A stretch of 64,000 nt of DNA from Catellatospora methionotrophica (GCF_011297335.1 NZ_JAAOTJ010000002.1:434001-498000); one strand, 5' to 3'. Positions 25,068-35,886 are shown, counted from the first letter of the stretch. Program-made: numbers and translations. The notes: a model not told the origin generated them from the sequence alone.

Positions 25068-25846
25068 CGCTGGTCGGGCAGGTGCCGCAGTTCGGCCCGC
25101 AGCTGCAGGAACCGGAACACTCCGGGCTGCCCGGCGACCTGCTGGTACCGGTCGACGACGGCGTCCACGAACGCGGGCACGTCGGCGGCGGGCAGCCGTG
25201 CCGCCCAGTCGGAGAACCCGACCGTGCACCAGGCCGCGAACTGCTCACGCGAGCCGAAGTCCCAGGCCCGGTCGGCCACCGACTGCCGCGTCATCGCCAG
25301 GCCCGCGTCGGCCGCGACGGCAGCCAGCTCGGCAGGGTCGAGGTGGGTATACGGCGGCGCGAAGCCCGCGAACGCGGCCGCGAAGCGCGGGTCGTGGGTC
25401 ACCTGGGTGGCGATCCGCTCGACGCTGGGCCGGGATCCGTGGCAGACGAACTGCACCACCACCCGCCCGCCGGGCTTCAGCGACGCCGCGATGTTGCGGT
25501 AGGCGCGGCGCTGGTCGGCGACCCAGTGCAGGGCGTTGAACGACACGACGAGGTCGAAGACGGGCGCGAACGCCATCGTGGTGACGTCGCCGAGCTCGAA
25601 CGACACGTTGGCGAGCCGGTCGTCGGCCGTGCGGGCCGTCTCGACCATCCGCGGCGACGGATCCAGGCCCAGCACGGACCCTCGCGGCACGCGCGAGGCG
25701 ATCAGCCGGGTCACGTACCCGTCCCCGCAGCCCACGTCGAGCACGGTTTCGCCGCCGTCGACGGCGACCGACTCCAGGGCCGCCGCCGCCATCGCCCGCT
25801 GCAGTCCGCTGATGTGGGCGTAACCCTCGCCGTCCCAGTCGGCCAT
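25064..25846 (-). CDS. Class I SAM-dependent methyltransferase
   Basis: A 260-residue methyltransferase with motif I VLDVGCGDGYVTRLIASRV, an acidic motif II GLDPSPRM, and motif IV/V region DLVVSFNALHWVADQ with LKPGGRVVV. The HWV and RNIA pattern resembles trans-aconitate 2-methyltransferase-like enzymes. The ATG at 25846 has GGGAG 5-6 bases before it and is preferred over the frame extending to 25912. The gene is tail-to-tail with the glycosyltransferase gene, so a shared pathway is uncertain. Confidence 0.85.
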   Translation of the reverse strand: MADWDGEGYAHISGLQRAMAAAALESVAVDGGETVLDVGCGDGYVTRLIASRVPRGSVLGLDPSPRMVETARTADDRLANVSFELGDVTTMAFAPVFDLVVSFNALHWVADQRRAYRNIAASLKPGGRVVVQFVCHGSRPSVERIATQVTHDPRFAAAFAGFAPPYTHLDPAELAAVAADAGLAMTRQSVADRAWDFGSREQFAAWCTVGFSDWAARLPAADVPAFVDAVVDRYQQVAGQPGVFRFLQLRAELRHLPDQR

Positions 25847-25999
25847 GTACGCTCCCGGCTGCGTCTGCGGTCCGCCGCCCGGCTCGGTGCGCTCAGCGGC
25901 CGGTGAGAACACGCCTGCTCATCCTCGCGCCCCGTCGCACTCCGGGGGTGACCGAAGCGTTTTCTGGACCGGTTCCAGCGGGTCCGCTCGCTTCTGGAC

Positions 26000-26041
26000 C
26001 GAACGGTGCGAGCCCGGCGCAGGCCGGGCCCGCGCCGTTCG
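26000..26041. terminator. 19-bp hairpin 3' of the sulfatase gene
   Basis: Arms 26000-26018 and 26023-26041 pair with one wobble and one mismatch around a 4-base loop (GCAG). It begins 18 bases beyond the stop of the minus-strand sulfatase gene. Confidence 0.65.
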
Positions 26042-26058
26042 GGCGGGGTGGCGACCGG

Positions 26059-27573
26059 TCAGGCGGTGACGTGACCCGCGGTCCAGCACGCACTCTGGCT
26101 GTGGCAGTTCACCAGGGCGTCCAGGGCGGTGTGCAGCGCCGCCAGCCGGGCCGCCGACAGCGTCGCGGCGATGTTGTTCAGCTGGTACGGGTCTGCCACC
26201 CGGTCGTAGTACTCCCGCTCGCCGGTGGAGTACTCGACGTAGGTGTAGACCGCGGTGCGCAGCGCCGAGTACGTGGTGGGCGTGCCCGCCTTGGCGGTCT
26301 GGAAGTCGGGGTCGTCGGCGTCCTGGCCGGGTCCGTGATGCTCGATCAGCGACGCGGTCCGCCAGTTCGCGGCCGGTTCGCCGTTCAGCAGCGGCAGCAG
26401 GCTGCGGCCGTTGACGGCGCTGGCGACGTCGGCACCGCCGATGCGCTGGAACGTCGGTGCGAGATCGATGTTCTGCACGATCTCGGGCCGGGTGCTGCCC
26501 GCGGCGACGCCGGGGCCGACGACGATCAGCGGCACCCGCACGTCGGTGTCGAACGCGGTCTGCTTGCCGGAGGTCAGCCGGTACTCGCCCATGTGGAAGC
26601 CGTTGTCCGAGGTGAAAACCAGGTAGGTGTTGTCGGCGACGCCACTGGCCGCGAGGTCGGCCCGCAGGTCGCCGATCATACGGTCGACCGCCTGCACGGA
26701 CTGCGCGCGCTTGCGGAAGTTGGTGTCGATCGTCGTCTTCTGGGCAGCCGTCAGCGGAGCGTTTCCGGCCAGCCAGCCAGGCGCGTTGGCGGGCAGCTTG
26801 TTGAACGCCGGGGTGCGCGGCGCGGTCAGGCCGGGGAAGTCGGTCAGGTCCTCGGGCGCGGGGGTGAACGGCCCGTGCGGGGCGAACGTGGCGATCTCCA
26901 GCAGGAACGGCTTGTTCGCGGCCACCGCGTTCTGGATGAAGGAGCTGCCCTTGCCGGACACGACGTCGGTCAGGTAGTCGGCGGGGGAGTCGCCGTAGTG
27001 CACCACGGTGTGGTTCTCGTTGAGGTCGTAGTTGTACTCGGGGTAGCCGTTGCCGGCGACCCGCCAGTCCGACCAGCCCGGCGGCACGTACGGCAGGCTG
27101 CCGCCCTGGGTGTCGGCGGGCAGGTAGCCGTTGAGGTACTTGCCCATCATCGCGGTGGCGTAGCCCTTCGCCTGCAGCGCGGTCGCGAAGGTGTTCGACT
27201 CGTTGCCCCGCCCCTTGAACACGGCGAACCCGCCGTCGGTGCCGCCGTTGGTGAACACCCCGGTGTCGTGCGGGAACTTGCCGGTGAAGATCGACGAGCG
27301 GGACGGGCAGCACAGCGAGTCGGTGACGGTGTAGTTGGTGAACGTCATGCCGTCGCGCTGCAACCGCTGGACCTGCGGCATGTATTGAACGAGGTTCCAG
27401 GCCAGGTCGTCGGTGAGGATGAGGATGACGTTGGGCGGCGTCGCGGCGGCGGCCGGGTCGGCGGGCAGGGTGGTGCCGGCGGCCGGGGCGGACGTCCAGA
27501 CACTCAGCGCGAGCAGGCTGGTGACGGCGAGGGCCGCGCCGAGGCGGCGGGGGTGTCGAAGCATGTCGACCAT
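26059..27573 (-). CDS. Secreted type I sulfatase
   Basis: The 504-residue exported enzyme begins with a signal peptide (LGAALAVTSLLALSVWTSAP) and has the N-terminal metal site ILILTDDLAWN. The sulfatase signature SLCCPSRSSIFTG places the formylglycine precursor at C88, with P90 and R92. Later landmarks are MMGKYLNG, APHGPFTPAP and FTSDNGFHMGEYRL, which supplies the second metal site. It should hydrolyse a sulfate ester on an extracellular substrate such as a polysaccharide. Activity needs a formylglycine-generating enzyme, not encoded here. ATG 27573 and 27564 are both possible starts; neither has a strong ribosome site. Confidence 0.9.
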   Translation of the reverse strand: MVDMLRHPRRLGAALAVTSLLALSVWTSAPAAGTTLPADPAAAATPPNVILILTDDLAWNLVQYMPQVQRLQRDGMTFTNYTVTDSLCCPSRSSIFTGKFPHDTGVFTNGGTDGGFAVFKGRGNESNTFATALQAKGYATAMMGKYLNGYLPADTQGGSLPYVPPGWSDWRVAGNGYPEYNYDLNENHTVVHYGDSPADYLTDVVSGKGSSFIQNAVAANKPFLLEIATFAPHGPFTPAPEDLTDFPGLTAPRTPAFNKLPANAPGWLAGNAPLTAAQKTTIDTNFRKRAQSVQAVDRMIGDLRADLAASGVADNTYLVFTSDNGFHMGEYRLTSGKQTAFDTDVRVPLIVVGPGVAAGSTRPEIVQNIDLAPTFQRIGGADVASAVNGRSLLPLLNGEPAANWRTASLIEHHGPGQDADDPDFQTAKAGTPTTYSALRTAVYTYVEYSTGEREYYDRVADPYQLNNIAATLSAARLAALHTALDALVNCHSQSACWTAGHVTA

Positions 27574-27655
27574 GCTCGATGGGCGGCATTATCTCGCCGC
27601 GAACAATTATCGCCGTAAATATTAATTACACTATCTTTACAAAACCGGTTTCCGT
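27574..27655 (-). promoter_or_regulatory. AT-rich promoter island upstream of the sulfatase gene
   Basis: About 50 bases (27600-27650) are strikingly AT-rich compared with the surrounding DNA, including GTAAATATTAATTAC, which is symmetric at its ends (GTAA/TTAC). On the minus strand TTGTAA and TAAT-like boxes can be picked out, so the sulfatase promoter probably lies here. It is also the 3' flank of kup. Confidence 0.4.
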
Positions 27656-29587
27656 TCACACCTCGATGTGCGAGCCCATGATGATGGTGCGTTCGCGGGG
27701 CAGGCCGAAGTGCGCGGCCGCGTCGGCGGTGATGTACGACGTGGCGATGAACAGCCGCTTGCGCCAGTTCGCCATCGTCGCCGCCGGACCGCGCCGCAGC
27801 TCGATCTTGGACAGGAAGTACGTCGCGTCGTCCAGGTCCAGCGGCCCCTCGGTGGCGGCCTCGTCCAGGGTGCGCAGTGCCGCGGGCACGTCCGGGCCGT
27901 CCATGTACCCGAACCGCGCCGTCACGTGGGTGATGCCGTCGTCGGTGTAGCCCAGGTCGTCGACGGTCACCCGCTGCTCGGCGGGCACGAACGGCACCGT
28001 GTCGGTCTCGATCGACATGATCACGACGTGCTCGTGCCGGACGTGGTTGTGCTCCAGGTTGGCCCGCAGCGCCAGTGGCACGGTCTGCTTGCCCCGGTTG
28101 AGGAAGATCGCCGTACCGGGCACGGTCGCCGTCGCCGCGCGGCACTCACGCAGCTGCTCGACGAACTCGGGCAGGGTGCCCTCGGTGCGCTCGCGCTCGG
28201 CGGTGACCACCTGGCGGCCACGCTGCCACGTCGTCATGATCGTGAACGCGGTGAGGGCGATCAGCAGCGGCAGCCACGCGCCGTGCACCAGCTTGGTCAG
28301 GTTCGCCGCGACGAACAGCAGGTCCACGCCGAGCAGCAGGGCCGCGCCGGTGCCCAGCAGCCACCACGAGGTGCCCCACTTGAGCCGGGCGACGTAGAAG
28401 AACAGCAGCGTGGTGATGGTGATCGTGCCGGTGACGGCCATGCCGAAGGCGTACGCCAGCGCGGCCGAGGACTGGAACGCGAACACCAGGGTCAGCACGG
28501 ACACCATGAGCAGCCAGTTGATCCACGGCACGTAGATCTGGCCCATCGTCGACTCGGAGGTGTGCGCGATCCGCAGCCGTGGCAGGTAGCCGAGCTGCGC
28601 GGCCTGGGAGGCGACCGAGTACGCGCCGGTGATCACGGCCTGGGAGGCGATGACCGTGGCGGCGGTGGCCAGCACGACCAGCGGCAGGCGGGCCCAGCCG
28701 GGCGCGAGCAGGAAGAACGGGCTGCTGATGTTGGCCGGGTCGGCCAGGATCAGCGCGCCCTGCCCGAGGTAGCTGAGCACGCAGGCGGGCAGGACCAGGC
28801 CGAGCCAGCCGCGGGTGATCGCCCTGCGGCCGAAGTGGCCCATGTCGGCGTAGAGGGCCTCGGCGCCGGTGACCGACAGGACGATCGCGGCCAGGGCGAA
28901 GAACGCGATGCCGAAGTGGCCCGACAGGAAGCTGAGCGCGTACGTGGGCGACAGCGCCTTGAGGATGTCGGGGTGGTGGGCGATGCCGCCGATGCCGAGC
29001 GCGGCGATCACCACGAACCAGGCGATCATGACGGGGCCGAAGACCCGGCCCACGGCGGCGGTGCCCCGGCGCTGCACCAGGAACAGCGCGACGATGATCA
29101 CGGCGGTGATCGGGACGACCGCCGCCTCCAGGTCCGGGTTGACGATCTCCAGGCCCTCGATCGCCGACAGCACCGAGATCGCCGGGGTGATCATGCTGTC
29201 GCCGAAGAACAGGGCCGCGCCGAAGATGCCGACCACGGCGAGCACCGCCGGGATCCGCCCGGCGCTGCCGGAGCTCCACCGGCGCAGCAGGGTGATCAGG
29301 GCCATGATGCCGCCCTCGCCCTGGTTGTCGGCGCGCATGGCGAGCAGGATGTAGGTGACCGTCACGATGATCATCACGGACCAGAAGATCAGCGAGGCGA
29401 CGCCGAAGACGTTGTCGGCGCTGACCGGCACCGGGTGCGGGTCGGCGGGGTTGAACACCGTCTGCATGGTGTAGATCGGGCTGGTGCCGATGTCGCCGAA
29501 CACGACGCCGAGCGCGCCCACCACGATCGCCAGCTTCACCGCGTCCCGTGCGCCCGGATGGTGTCCTGGCTCCTGCTTGCTGGCCAC
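27656..29587 (-). CDS. kup: Kup-family low-affinity potassium transporter
   Basis: The 643-residue membrane protein begins the conserved core with LAIVVGALGVVFGDIGTSPI and YTMQTVF, then shows about twelve hydrophobic segments and a hydrophilic C-terminal cytoplasmic domain (from about residue 470). MALITLLRRW and GVTGAEALYADMGHFG-type words are typical of the KUP/HAK/KT family (here SVTGAEALYADMGHFGRRAI). It should mediate proton-coupled K+ uptake. GTG 29587 follows AGGAGG. The C-terminal region contains ERTEGTLPEFVEQLRE and later a beta-rich part, as in full-length family members. Confidence 0.93.
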   Translation of the reverse strand: MASKQEPGHHPGARDAVKLAIVVGALGVVFGDIGTSPIYTMQTVFNPADPHPVPVSADNVFGVASLIFWSVMIIVTVTYILLAMRADNQGEGGIMALITLLRRWSSGSAGRIPAVLAVVGIFGAALFFGDSMITPAISVLSAIEGLEIVNPDLEAAVVPITAVIIVALFLVQRRGTAAVGRVFGPVMIAWFVVIAALGIGGIAHHPDILKALSPTYALSFLSGHFGIAFFALAAIVLSVTGAEALYADMGHFGRRAITRGWLGLVLPACVLSYLGQGALILADPANISSPFFLLAPGWARLPLVVLATAATVIASQAVITGAYSVASQAAQLGYLPRLRIAHTSESTMGQIYVPWINWLLMVSVLTLVFAFQSSAALAYAFGMAVTGTITITTLLFFYVARLKWGTSWWLLGTGAALLLGVDLLFVAANLTKLVHGAWLPLLIALTAFTIMTTWQRGRQVVTAERERTEGTLPEFVEQLRECRAATATVPGTAIFLNRGKQTVPLALRANLEHNHVRHEHVVIMSIETDTVPFVPAEQRVTVDDLGYTDDGITHVTARFGYMDGPDVPAALRTLDEAATEGPLDLDDATYFLSKIELRRGPAATMANWRKRLFIATSYITADAAAHFGLPRERTIIMGSHIEV

Positions 29588-29736
29588 GGGTCCTCCTGGG
29601 CGGCGGGTGCCGATGATCGGATGTCGTGCGGGACGATACCGCCCGCTCCGGCCCGTTCGTGCCGCCGGTCGCCGGTGGGGTCACGATCTCGCTACCCGGG
29701 AAGTGGGCCCGCCAAGCCCGCCGGGCACCGCGCCCG

Positions 29737-29916
29737 CTACCGGCAGCTGACGGCCGGCTCGGCGCCGGTGTAGTTCAGCGGACCCGCGATGGCCGTCGCC
29801 GCGATCGTCGTGACGCGGTCGCAGTCGGACGGTCCGGTGAAATAGTCGCGCTGGGCCGCCGCCACCACCCCGGCGGCCAGCCACGCCAGAACCACGAGAA
29901 TCACGAGCCGGCGCAT
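29737..29916 (-). CDS. 59-residue exported or membrane-anchored peptide
   Basis: ATG 29916 has GGGAGG five bases upstream and opens a 59-codon frame. RRLVILVVLAWLAAGVVAAA forms a signal or anchor helix. The polar rest (RDYFTGPSDCDRVTTIAATA, ending AEPAVSCR) has two cysteines that could pair. I recognise no family. The strong ribosome site and signal peptide argue for a real gene. It lies between kup and the furA promoter, divergent from furA. Confidence 0.6.
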   Translation of the reverse strand: MRRLVILVVLAWLAAGVVAAAQRDYFTGPSDCDRVTTIAATAIAGPLNYTGAEPAVSCR

Positions 29917-30115
29917 CGCCACCTCCCGCGACCAGGCTATGTGATGGGTCGCGCCGAACGGTCCCAGCTGCTGAACTCCGCGCCCGCCGATTCCGGGTCC
30001 GGCCGGTCGGCGAAGGCGGGCCGCGGCGTGTCGGGCGCGGGGTCGTGTTCGCCGGTGACGTAAAACTGGGGGAAGTCGACGATGCGCGTACGCCACCTGT
30101 AGGCTGGCCGGGTAA

Positions 30116-30151
30116 ACTTGAACTATTCCAGATGAGTGGCATAGCGATCGC
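30116..30151 (+). promoter_or_regulatory. furA promoter/operator, probably giving a leaderless transcript
   Basis: ACTTGAACTATTCCAGATGA (30116-30135) closely resembles the CTTGACTnATTCCAG-type FurA box known upstream of mycobacterial furA-katG. TTGAAC (30118-30123) can serve as -35 and TAGCGA (30142-30147) as -10 with 18-base spacing. That puts the transcript start at or next to the ATG at 30152, which has no ribosome site. Autoregulation by FurA is therefore expected. Confidence 0.65.
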
Positions 30152-32868
<2,717 letters not shown>

Positions 32869-32882
32869 CAGTTCGCCGTAAC

Positions 32883-32915
32883 CGGGCCCGGCTGGTCACC
32901 GACCAGCCGGGCCCG
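32883..32915. terminator. 15-bp perfect hairpin after katG
   Basis: Arms 32883-32897 and 32901-32915 are exact complements around a 3-base loop. The hairpin sits 15 bases after the katG stop and before the convergent DinB-like gene (ends 32943), so it may act in both directions. Confidence 0.75.
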
Positions 32916-32942
32916 TGGCGTTCACGGCACCGGCCGTCCGGG

Positions 32943-33512
32943 CTACGCGGCCTGGTACGGGTAGGCGGGGCCGGGCGGATCCTCGCCGACCCTGCCGTCG
33001 TACGCCTCACGGATGAGGTCGGCGTGGCCGGTGTGCCGGGCGTACTCCTCGATCATGTCCACCAGCAGCCGCCGCAGGGTGAGCAGGCTGCCGTCTGGGG
33101 CCGTGTACACGGTGTCCACGCCCGTGGTCATCAGCACGTCGTTGACCGCGGCCCGGGACCGGTCGACGGCCTGCTCCCACAGCTGGTAGAGCTCCGCCGG
33201 GGGGTCGCTGGCGGCGGTGCGCCACTCCGCGCCCGGCCCGGCGGAGCGTTCCAGGTCCTCCCACGGGGGTGGCAGTTCCGCCCCGGCCAGGTCACCGGTG
33301 AAGTTGACGTCCTCCATGTAGGCCATGTGTTTGAGTAGGCCGCCGAGGGTCATCAGCGAGATGCCCACGCTCGACCGCAGCCCGGCCGCGTCGAGCCCGG
33401 CGCACTTCCAGGCGAACGTGGCGCGCTGGCGTTCCAGGGAGCCGAGCAGGGTCTCGGCCTCACCCGCGACGGCCGGCGGCTCGGGGTATCCCACCGTGTC
33501 GACATGCATCAT
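32943..33512 (-). CDS. DinB/DUF664-family protein
   Basis: A protein of about 189 residues with the four-helix DinB/DUF664 fold. The N-terminal helix is ETLLGSLERQRATFAWKCAG, GISLMTLGGLLKHMAYMED supplies one metal-binding histidine, and EEYARHTGHADLIREAYDG supplies the C-terminal histidines of the typical metal triad. Members are often thiol-dependent S-transferases (mycothiol or bacillithiol linked), but this activity is not shown. The ATG at 33512 (or 33509) fits GGGGTAGG 8 bases upstream better than the GTG at 33521. Confidence 0.8.
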   Translation of the reverse strand: MMHVDTVGYPEPPAVAGEAETLLGSLERQRATFAWKCAGLDAAGLRSSVGISLMTLGGLLKHMAYMEDVNFTGDLAGAELPPPWEDLERSAGPGAEWRTAASDPPAELYQLWEQAVDRSRAAVNDVLMTTGVDTVYTAPDGSLLTLRRLLVDMIEEYARHTGHADLIREAYDGRVGEDPPGPAYPYQAA

Positions 33513-33562
33513 GGCGGACACCTACCCCACATCACTCGGTGACAATCCGGCGGCCACCGAAA

Positions 33563-33576
33563 CCGGGCGTGCCCGG
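33563..33576 (-). terminator. Short hairpin 3' of the cupin oxygenase gene
   Basis: CCGGGC and GCCCGG (33563-33568, 33571-33576) pair around 2 bases just beyond the minus-strand stop at 33581. The stem is short, so it is only a weak terminator candidate. Confidence 0.35.
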
Positions 33577-33580
33577 CCGG

Positions 33581-34798
33581 TCAGGCGGGCACCACTATCG
33601 CCTCGCGCAGCATCCGCCTGACGAGCACGAGCTGTGACTGCTCGTCGAGCCCGGGCAGGTCGCCGACGCGTACGGCCGGTCCGGCGAGCAGCGCCTGTAC
33701 GGCCTGGTCGCACTCGTCGGGATAGCTCACCGTCCGGTCGGCCAGTTCCACCCGCTGCCGCCCGAGGGCCAGGTGCAGGCCGGGGCGCGGCCGGACCCGG
33801 CTGTCGGCGGTCAGTGCCTCCGCGAAAGCGGCCTGCGCGACGGGTCCGATCGGGGCCGGGCGGTGCGCGGTCCACTGACCTGCCCGCAACCGGCGCGCGA
33901 CGTCGTCGGGGTCGGCCTTGGCGACGGCGTCCTGCAGCGCCTGCACCGTGGCGGCCAGGTGGGGCGCGAGCGCCGCCGGGTCGGTCAGGTCCAGGCCCAG
34001 CGGAAGCCCGGCCCGCAGCTCCGGGTCCTCGGCGGCGAGCCCGAGCAGCGACTCCACGATGCTGTACCGGGTGGGACGGCGCAGGCCGAGGGTGATGTGC
34101 AGGCTCGTGCGGTCCACCGCGGCCGCGGAGTGCAGCCAGCCACGGGGCAGATACAGCACGTCGCCCTCCGCCAGCACGTGGTCGAGGTACGGCGCGCCGG
34201 TCGCGCTGGCGGTGACCTCGTCGGCGTGACCGCCCCAGGGCTGGCGCTCCAGCGGATCGGGATACACCGGCTCGTGCACCTGCCAGTGCTTGACCCCGGC
34301 GACCTGCAGCACGAACACGTCATGGGTGTCGTAGTGCGTGGCGAAGCCCTGGTTCCCGGCGGGCGTCAGGTAGGCGTTGGCCTGCACCGCACAGCCCAGC
34401 TCGCGAGCCAGTTCCAGGCAGAACGCCTGCAGCGGCGGCCAGATCCGGTGCAGCCCCTGGAAGATCAGCGTGGCCCCGGCGGCCAGTTGCGCGAGCACCT
34501 TGTCGTCGCGGACCTGGTCGGACACCTCGGCGCCCAGGCCGGCCCCGCCGGTGAAGTTCTTCGCGGACACCACGGCGCCTTCGCTGGCCACGCGCAGGAA
34601 CGGGGTGCGCAGGCCGCGCTCGCTCAGTAGTTCGTCGACGGCGGCGAGGTCGAGCAGGTCGCCGTGGCCGCCGCCGCGGCGCAGCAGCGGCAGGCGGCCC
34701 CAGTGCGTGTGTTCGAACTCCGCCGGGTCGCCCACGCAGCGGCGCAGCGCCGACCCGTGGGGGCCGGACGCTGCGCCGTGGTCTGGCCGATCAGGCAC
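33581..34798 (-). CDS. JmjC/cupin_4-type 2-oxoglutarate oxygenase, probable peptide or protein hydroxylase
   Basis: The 405-residue enzyme fits the cupin_4/JmjC ribosomal-oxygenase-like family. An N-terminal helical region (WGRLPLLRRGG, LRTPFLRVASEG) leads to the double-stranded beta-helix. The iron triad is visible as GFATHYDTHDVFVLQV (HxD) and the distal histidine in LYLPRGWLHSAAAVD. A winged-helix-like C-terminus follows. Relatives hydroxylate Asn, Asp, His or Arg in proteins. The GTG start at 34796-34798 lies inside the last codons of the 68-residue acidic repeat peptide gene (8-base overlap), so both are made together. The peptide is therefore the obvious candidate substrate. Confidence 0.85.
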   Translation of the reverse strand: MPDRPDHGAASGPHGSALRRCVGDPAEFEHTHWGRLPLLRRGGGHGDLLDLAAVDELLSERGLRTPFLRVASEGAVVSAKNFTGGAGLGAEVSDQVRDDKVLAQLAAGATLIFQGLHRIWPPLQAFCLELARELGCAVQANAYLTPAGNQGFATHYDTHDVFVLQVAGVKHWQVHEPVYPDPLERQPWGGHADEVTASATGAPYLDHVLAEGDVLYLPRGWLHSAAAVDRTSLHITLGLRRPTRYSIVESLLGLAAEDPELRAGLPLGLDLTDPAALAPHLAATVQALQDAVAKADPDDVARRLRAGQWTAHRPAPIGPVAQAAFAEALTADSRVRPRPGLHLALGRQRVELADRTVSYPDECDQAVQALLAGPAVRVGDLPGLDEQSQLVLVRRMLREAIVVPA

Positions 34799-34997
34799 CG
34801 CCGTCGGCTCCGCCGTCGTGCTCCGCCGAGTCGACCGCGTCGTCGGCTCCCGCGTCCAGCGGGCCCTCCAGGTCGGCTCCGCCGTCCGCGCCGCCGTCGT
34901 GCTCGGCCGGGTCGGCCGGCTGGCCCGCGCCCGCGTCGTCCGGTCCCTCGGTGCCGCCCGCGCCGCTGGTGGCCAGGTCGTCGTCGTTGATGCTCAT
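34791..34997 (-). CDS. 68-residue Asp/Gly-rich repeat peptide, candidate RiPP precursor
   Basis: ATG 34997 has a strong ribosome site (GGGAGGAG, 6 bases away). The peptide begins SINDDDLATSGAGGTEGP and contains no Cys, Lys, Arg, Phe, Tyr or Trp. The 11-residue unit AEHDGGADGGA occurs twice (residues 31-41 and 58-68), the second copy forming the exact C-terminus. Between them is DLEGPLDAGADDAVDS. About one residue in four is Asp. The next gene, a JmjC-type oxygenase, starts within its final codons. This matches leader-core layouts of ribosomally made, modified peptides, with Asp or His as possible hydroxylation sites. It could instead be a disordered acidic protein of another role. Confidence 0.65.
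   Translation of the reverse strand: MSINDDDLATSGAGGTEGPDDAGAGQPADPAEHDGGADGGADLEGPLDAGADDAVDSAEHDGGADGGA
34794..34907 (-). repeat. Two in-frame copies of a 33-base unit coding AEHDGGADGGA
   Basis: Bases 34875-34907 and 34794-34826 encode the same 11 residues, separated by 48 bases. The copies end in register with the stop codon. The repeat is at protein level and also largely at DNA level, suggesting duplication of a core unit. Confidence 0.8.
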
Positions 34998-35055
34998 GCC
35001 GCTCCTCCCGGTGGTGTGCCGTGAACAGCCTGGTCATCTCCAGATCCGGACCAGC

Positions 35056-35472
35056 CTAAACGTCGCCCGCCGGCGGGTCGGATCGTCGGCGCGCCGCCGT
35101 GGAGGGCCGATCGGCGGTGGGTGACAGGTCGGCGTCGGCGTGCTCGCCGGTGTCGGTCTCGCCGGTCAGCAGGCCGAGCATGCCGGTGACGGCCAGCAGC
35201 CGGTGGACGAGGCCGGTGGCCCCGACGACGCTGAAGCCCACGCCCGAGCCGAGCGCGCTTTTGTGGCTGGTGAGCAGCACGTGCAGGCCGGTCGAATCCA
35301 TGAACGTGACGCGTGAGAGGTCGACGACGACCGCCGTGGCCGCCGTCGCGTGGATCGCGTGGTGGAGCGTGTTCAGCAGATCCTCGCGGACTGCCAGATC
35401 GATTTCGCCGGACACCGCCACGACCGCCTCGCGCGGGTCGTCACCGTGCACGTCGACGCTCGCGACCGCCAC
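35056..35472 (-). CDS. STAS-domain anti-sigma factor antagonist (RsbV-like)
   Basis: The 138-residue protein has a STAS domain over about residues 10-105: VVAVSGEIDLAVREDLLNTL, AVVVDLSRVTFMDSTGLHVL with the phosphorylatable serine in DSTG, and FSVVGATGLVHRLLAVTGM. The tail is acidic and Arg-rich. GTG 35472 has GGAGG six bases upstream, and the preceding gene stops one base before it. In partner switching, the unphosphorylated form sequesters an RsbW-type kinase and frees a sigma factor. No RsbW gene is adjacent here, but one lies at 49659-50063. Confidence 0.88.
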   Translation of the reverse strand: MAVASVDVHGDDPREAVVAVSGEIDLAVREDLLNTLHHAIHATAATAVVVDLSRVTFMDSTGLHVLLTSHKSALGSGVGFSVVGATGLVHRLLAVTGMLGLLTGETDTGEHADADLSPTADRPSTAARRRSDPPAGDV

Positions 35473-35473
35473 G

Positions 35474-35794
35474 TCAGTCCTCCGCGTCCGAGGGCACCGG
35501 CTCCAGGCCGGTCGCTGCCGAGACCTTGTCGACATCGTGCGGGCCGTAGGCGGTGCGCACGCCCGACACCGACATTCCGGCGGCGGTGGCCAGCTCGCCC
35601 AGGGTGTACGGGTGCGGATACACGAACTGGCGGCCATAGGCCAGCAGCAGCCGGATCTCCTCCTCGGCCCGCGACCGCCGCGCGTGCGCGTCCGCGAGCG
35701 CGGCCAGCACCGCGTCGCCGCTGGAGGCCGCGGCCGGGTTCGGCACAGCCGCCAGCACGGACTTCACATCAGCGGCCACCCTGCGCGTACTCAC
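35474..35794 (-). CDS. Small helix-turn-helix-like protein preceding a STAS gene
   Basis: A 106-residue protein, entirely helical by eye, with an N-terminal Ala-rich region, ADAHARRSRAEEEIRLLLAY, and a helix-turn-helix-like end (YTLGELATAAGMSVSGVRTA). GTG 35794 has no strong ribosome site. Its TGA is 1 base from the STAS gene start, so the two are co-expressed. It may be a DNA-binding regulator. No close family is recognised. Confidence 0.65.
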   Translation of the reverse strand: MSTRRVAADVKSVLAAVPNPAAASSGDAVLAALADAHARRSRAEEEIRLLLAYGRQFVYPHPYTLGELATAAGMSVSGVRTAYGPHDVDKVSAATGLEPVPSDAED

Positions 35795-35886
35795 CTGACG
35801 AGATTCGCACAGGCATGCGATCAGCGCAAGGTCTGTTGATCATCGACAAGGGTGGCGGAACGCGACAAGGTCCGGTCCAGACGGCT

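Noticed and set aside
27668-29773. 701-codon plus-strand frame opposite kup
   Set aside because: Asp/His/Arg-rich shadow of a clear potassium transporter.
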